NCBI GenBank assembly: GCA_024138025.1
Contig: JAMXBD010000369.1
Coordinates: forward strand, 434,001 to 498,000
Source of the DNA: Combretum micranthum
Lineage: Eukaryota > Streptophyta > Magnoliopsida > Myrtales > Combretaceae
Reading direction: 5' to 3'
DNA: 64,000 nt
Position numbers and translations under genes: made by a program. This document shows, piece by piece, positions 61,765 to 64,000 of the stretch (position 1 is the stretch's first letter; each line of letters begins with the position of its first letter). The notes under the pieces are model-generated. The model saw only the letters and a program-made list of their open reading frames with translations, was not told where the DNA came from and searched no databases.

Positions 61765-62600
61765 CTACAAATAAGAATCATTCTTTCTAGGAACAAGTAA
61801 AATATGATTGTTAGTTGCAACTTTCCTAGCAAATATTACACTCTTATTACTCACAAGTGTATCATTCTTATTTTGGTTTTGAGTGCTCATGTGTTTGCTT
61901 TTCTCTCTCAAATCTCTCATCAATATTTGTTGATTGTCATGTGCTTCATTTTGATTGATAGGTGTTAATTCTACATGCTGGTTGTTCAAATGAAATGAAT
62001 AGCAATTCTTGGAACCATCATATAAAACCCGCCTATCAAATTGCCATGGACGACCCAACCGAATGTGCCCCATGCATTAGCGCTACATCGCAGAGGACTT
62101 TATCCTTGTAGATACCAACTGAAAACTCCAATAACACTTGTTTCGTTACCTTCACTTCACCACATTCATTAAACCATTGGAGTTTATAGGGATTAGGGTG
62201 CTTCAATGTAGGCAAATGCAGCTTTTATATCAACAAAGTACTAACAATATTAGTACTAGTTCCATTGTCAATCAATAAGCTACAAACTTGATTGTGCACT
62301 AAACATCTGGTATGGAAAATCCGTTCTTTCTGCACTTCCATCTTTTCTTTTACCTGCTTAACTGCTTCTTTCTTCCCAATTGCGATCAACTTTCCTTGTA
62401 TATGCTCTTCATCATTGACATCTACTAGTGGTGGAAGATTAGCATTTAAACTTTCACTTTTAATGTCAACATTATCTCTTACAACCATAATTCTCTTTTT
62501 TGGACATTTAGAAGCAATATGCCCTAGTTCCTGACACTTAAAACATTTATCACGTGCTTTGGAAGAAGATTTATGAGTTTTTCTTTAAAACAAAATCAGA
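61765..62600 (-). pseudogene. gag zinc knuckle plus retropepsin remnant (Ty3/gypsy)
   Basis: Reading leftwards on the minus strand: a CCHC knuckle CFKCQELGHIASKC (62504-62545), then the linker and PPLVDVNDEEHIQGKL. The protease segment follows: HTRCLVHNQVCSLLIDNGTS (active-site D-N/S-G region), TNIVSTLL, and after stops GRPWQFDRRVLYDG, which is typical of the gypsy protease C-terminal part. Stops and frame changes separate the pieces (open stretches 62488-62225 and 62073-61765). It ends where reverse transcriptase should begin. Confidence 0.8.
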
Positions 62601-62935
62601 CTCCTCAACCTTCACATCAAATCAAAATCAAAATCATAACCCTCTTTTTAGCCATTCGCCTTCGAAGGGATTTTGACTTAGATTTGGAATCCAAAATTTC
62701 CAATCTTCTATTCAAGTGTTCCAATTGATCTAACATATCCTTCATAAAAAATCTCATCTCACTGCAATCTTTTCTCCACTCATTTTATCAGATCTCCCAA
62801 ATCCAACAATTCATAACAACAATCAAATCACAAAAACCCTAATTATCCAATGATGCCTACAACAACCAAATAATTCAAATGGAGATAAATAAAATTCAGA
62901 GATCTTACCAATAAATCGCATCGAACAACTCCACA

Positions 62936-62955
62936 ACCAGTTGCTTTGATACCAA
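62936..62955 (-). other. Primer-binding site of the deleted gypsy element
   Basis: Minus strand TTGGTATCAAAGCAACTGG, next to the 5' LTR end. It resembles the initiator-Met tRNA complement TGGTATCAGAGC. Confidence 0.65.
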
Positions 62956-62956
62956 C

Positions 62957-63614
62957 TGATACGAATCTGGCCATGCTTCGATTCACTCCATGTTCGATAC
63001 AAGTAGATCTGGATAAATTTGATACAATAATCCTCAACCAATGCTGCGAACCCTAGGAATATCGATACCAAGACCCAACAAACAATTGGAACCTTGACCC
63101 GTTGTTTAAAATAAAGCACGAACTTTGGTAAAATTAAACAGACACCATAATCAAAAGAGGATAAAATTTTGATTGATAAGTCTAATTAAACAAGAATGCC
63201 ATGGATTTATCAATTCGATAAGTTCTACAAGTTCTCATAGGAACTCACAAGAGAAAACTCTTACGAAAACTAATATCCAAGTCTATTTGAGACATAGCAA
63301 ATATGACTACTTATAAAGACCTAGGAAACTCAAAAGACCTAAGAAACAAAAGGTCATTACGACATAAAAGATAAAATGGCGGCATAAATAACAAAGTTGG
63401 AGGCCAGTAATTGAAATAAATATACGAAATAAATGAAGTTGTCAAAGTTGCTACTAGGTCGGCATAAAGGCCGACGGCCTACTCTTCAAAGCCGGTGGCG
63501 TTGGCTTATAAGCTGGCGGCTTATAGTTTAGCTTTGATCCAATTCGCCTATAACACATCCGTTTTGCTCATGTTCATCCTAATTGACTCTTGTTCCTTCT
63601 CATTTTCAGCATCA
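62957..63614 (-). repeat. 5' LTR of the deleted gypsy element
   Basis: Direct repeat of 61009-61654. It contains a GC-rich word cluster (GGCCGACGGCC, GCCGGTGGCG, GCTGGCGGCTTATAG) at 63450-63530. Confidence 0.82.
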
Positions 63615-64000
63615 GTTGAGGGTTATTGAATCAACTTGGGTAGGCAAGGAGGAAAGTTCACCAATTGGGCCTAAGACCATGTCCTTTGGTCTGACCCACT
63701 AAGATGAAAGGGTCGGCTTAAATAGGACTAATGTTAGGAATGGACCATCAACAAATACCTTGTTTGATTTACTTTACAAAACATTGATTTTTTTTACCGC
63801 TTAAAATGTTGATATCTTAAATGAGTTTACCCTTAAACATTAATTTTTCTCTTTAATCATTTGAAATATTGATACTTTAAATAAACTTACTCCCAAACGT
63901 TGACACTTTTTTATGTAATTTACCCTTCTATGAAATCAGCACTTATTACCAAATTATGATACAACAAATTTCATGTGATCACTATTGTGTTTGTGCTCAA

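Larger units (their letters stand above)
61009..63614 (-). mobile_element. Internally deleted Ty3/gypsy retrotransposon
   Basis: Direct repeats 61009-61654 and 62957-63614 both run TGATA(T/C)GAATCT ... CATCA. On the minus strand the right repeat is followed by a primer site (TTGGTATCAAAGCAACTGG, plus-strand about 62936-62955), and a purine tract (AAAGAAGGAGGGAC) precedes the left repeat. So the 5' LTR is on the right. The 1302-bp interior has only gag-tail and protease remnants; reverse transcriptase, RNase H and integrase are missing. The outer flanks (ACTTA, GTTGA) do not match, so either the ends were altered by recombination or my boundary is slightly off. Confidence 0.8.
60605..63753. 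mobile_element. Insertion inside the MITE, probably LTR-type, carrying a nested gypsy element
   Basis: Starts TATCGCTTGC (perhaps an eroded TG end), ends CATCAACA, and is flanked by the 5-bp duplication AATAC. It contains the gypsy element at 61009-63614. Outer parts (60605-61008 and 63615-63753) are non-coding, and their family is not recognised. Confidence 0.5.
60407..63924. mobile_element. Foldback MITE, family 1 (copy 2), split by a 3.1-kb insertion
   Basis: The left half (60407-60604) and right half (63754-63924) together match the MITE at 143-514 in reverse orientation: ends 'ggtaaactataccaaaggtatc' and '...tgtaatttacc'. The interruption is bounded by AATAC on each side (60600-60604 and 63754-63758), a target duplication. 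Confidence 0.75.

Overview
The window is nuclear DNA from a flowering plant, most likely a eudicot. It is AT-rich and gene-poor, and it is packed with plant transposable elements. The one intact host gene has nine coding exons with canonical GT-AG introns and encodes the plant EBP1/PA2G4 protein. I found no rRNA gene, tRNA gene, CRISPR array or prokaryotic feature.

Layout. 1-8.4 kb: a foldback MITE, a non-autonomous copia-like LTR element (1221-3626, TSD ACTTC), a solo LTR (3751-5274, TSD CAAGG) and an AGCT-rich island. 8.4-13.0 kb: a 4.6-kb solo LTR (TSD TAAGG). 13-21.8 kb: decayed retroelement material, including a LARD-like interior with its 3' LTR, and a second copia-like solo LTR (20951-21817). 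23.3-28.5 kb: EBP1 on the minus strand, with a TRIM in its last intron, homopurine/homopyrimidine tracts in intron 5, a telo-box near the transcription start and a hAT-type MITE just upstream. 29.5-33.7 kb: MITEs, one of them split by a 3.5-kb chromovirus-type LTR retrotransposon (30093-33578, TSD AACTT). The interior of that retrotransposon holds decayed fragments of three host genes: PRP17/CDC40, MSI4/FVE and a PPR protein. 34.2-38.6 kb: a second 4.4-kb solo LTR, inverted relative to the first. 42.0-47.8 kb: one solo LTR nested in another. 51-54.9 kb: a further LTR-like block. 55.5-60.3 kb: a complete 4.84-kb hAT element (TIRs, 8-bp TSD CTTCATTT) whose transposase gene is broken by frameshifts. 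60.4-63.9 kb: a foldback MITE split by a 3.1-kb insertion that itself carries an internally deleted Ty3/gypsy element with gag and protease remnants.

How it fits together. EBP1 is the only locus expected to make a functional protein. The rest records nested insertion, LTR-LTR recombination to solo LTRs, internal deletion and gene-fragment capture. The clearest unusual object is the retrotransposon at 30.1-33.6 kb, a Bs1-like transducing element carrying three unrelated host-gene modules between a gag start and a chromodomain tail. A second unexplained pattern is a set of GC-richer islands inside several different LTR families, each built from its own recurring short word.
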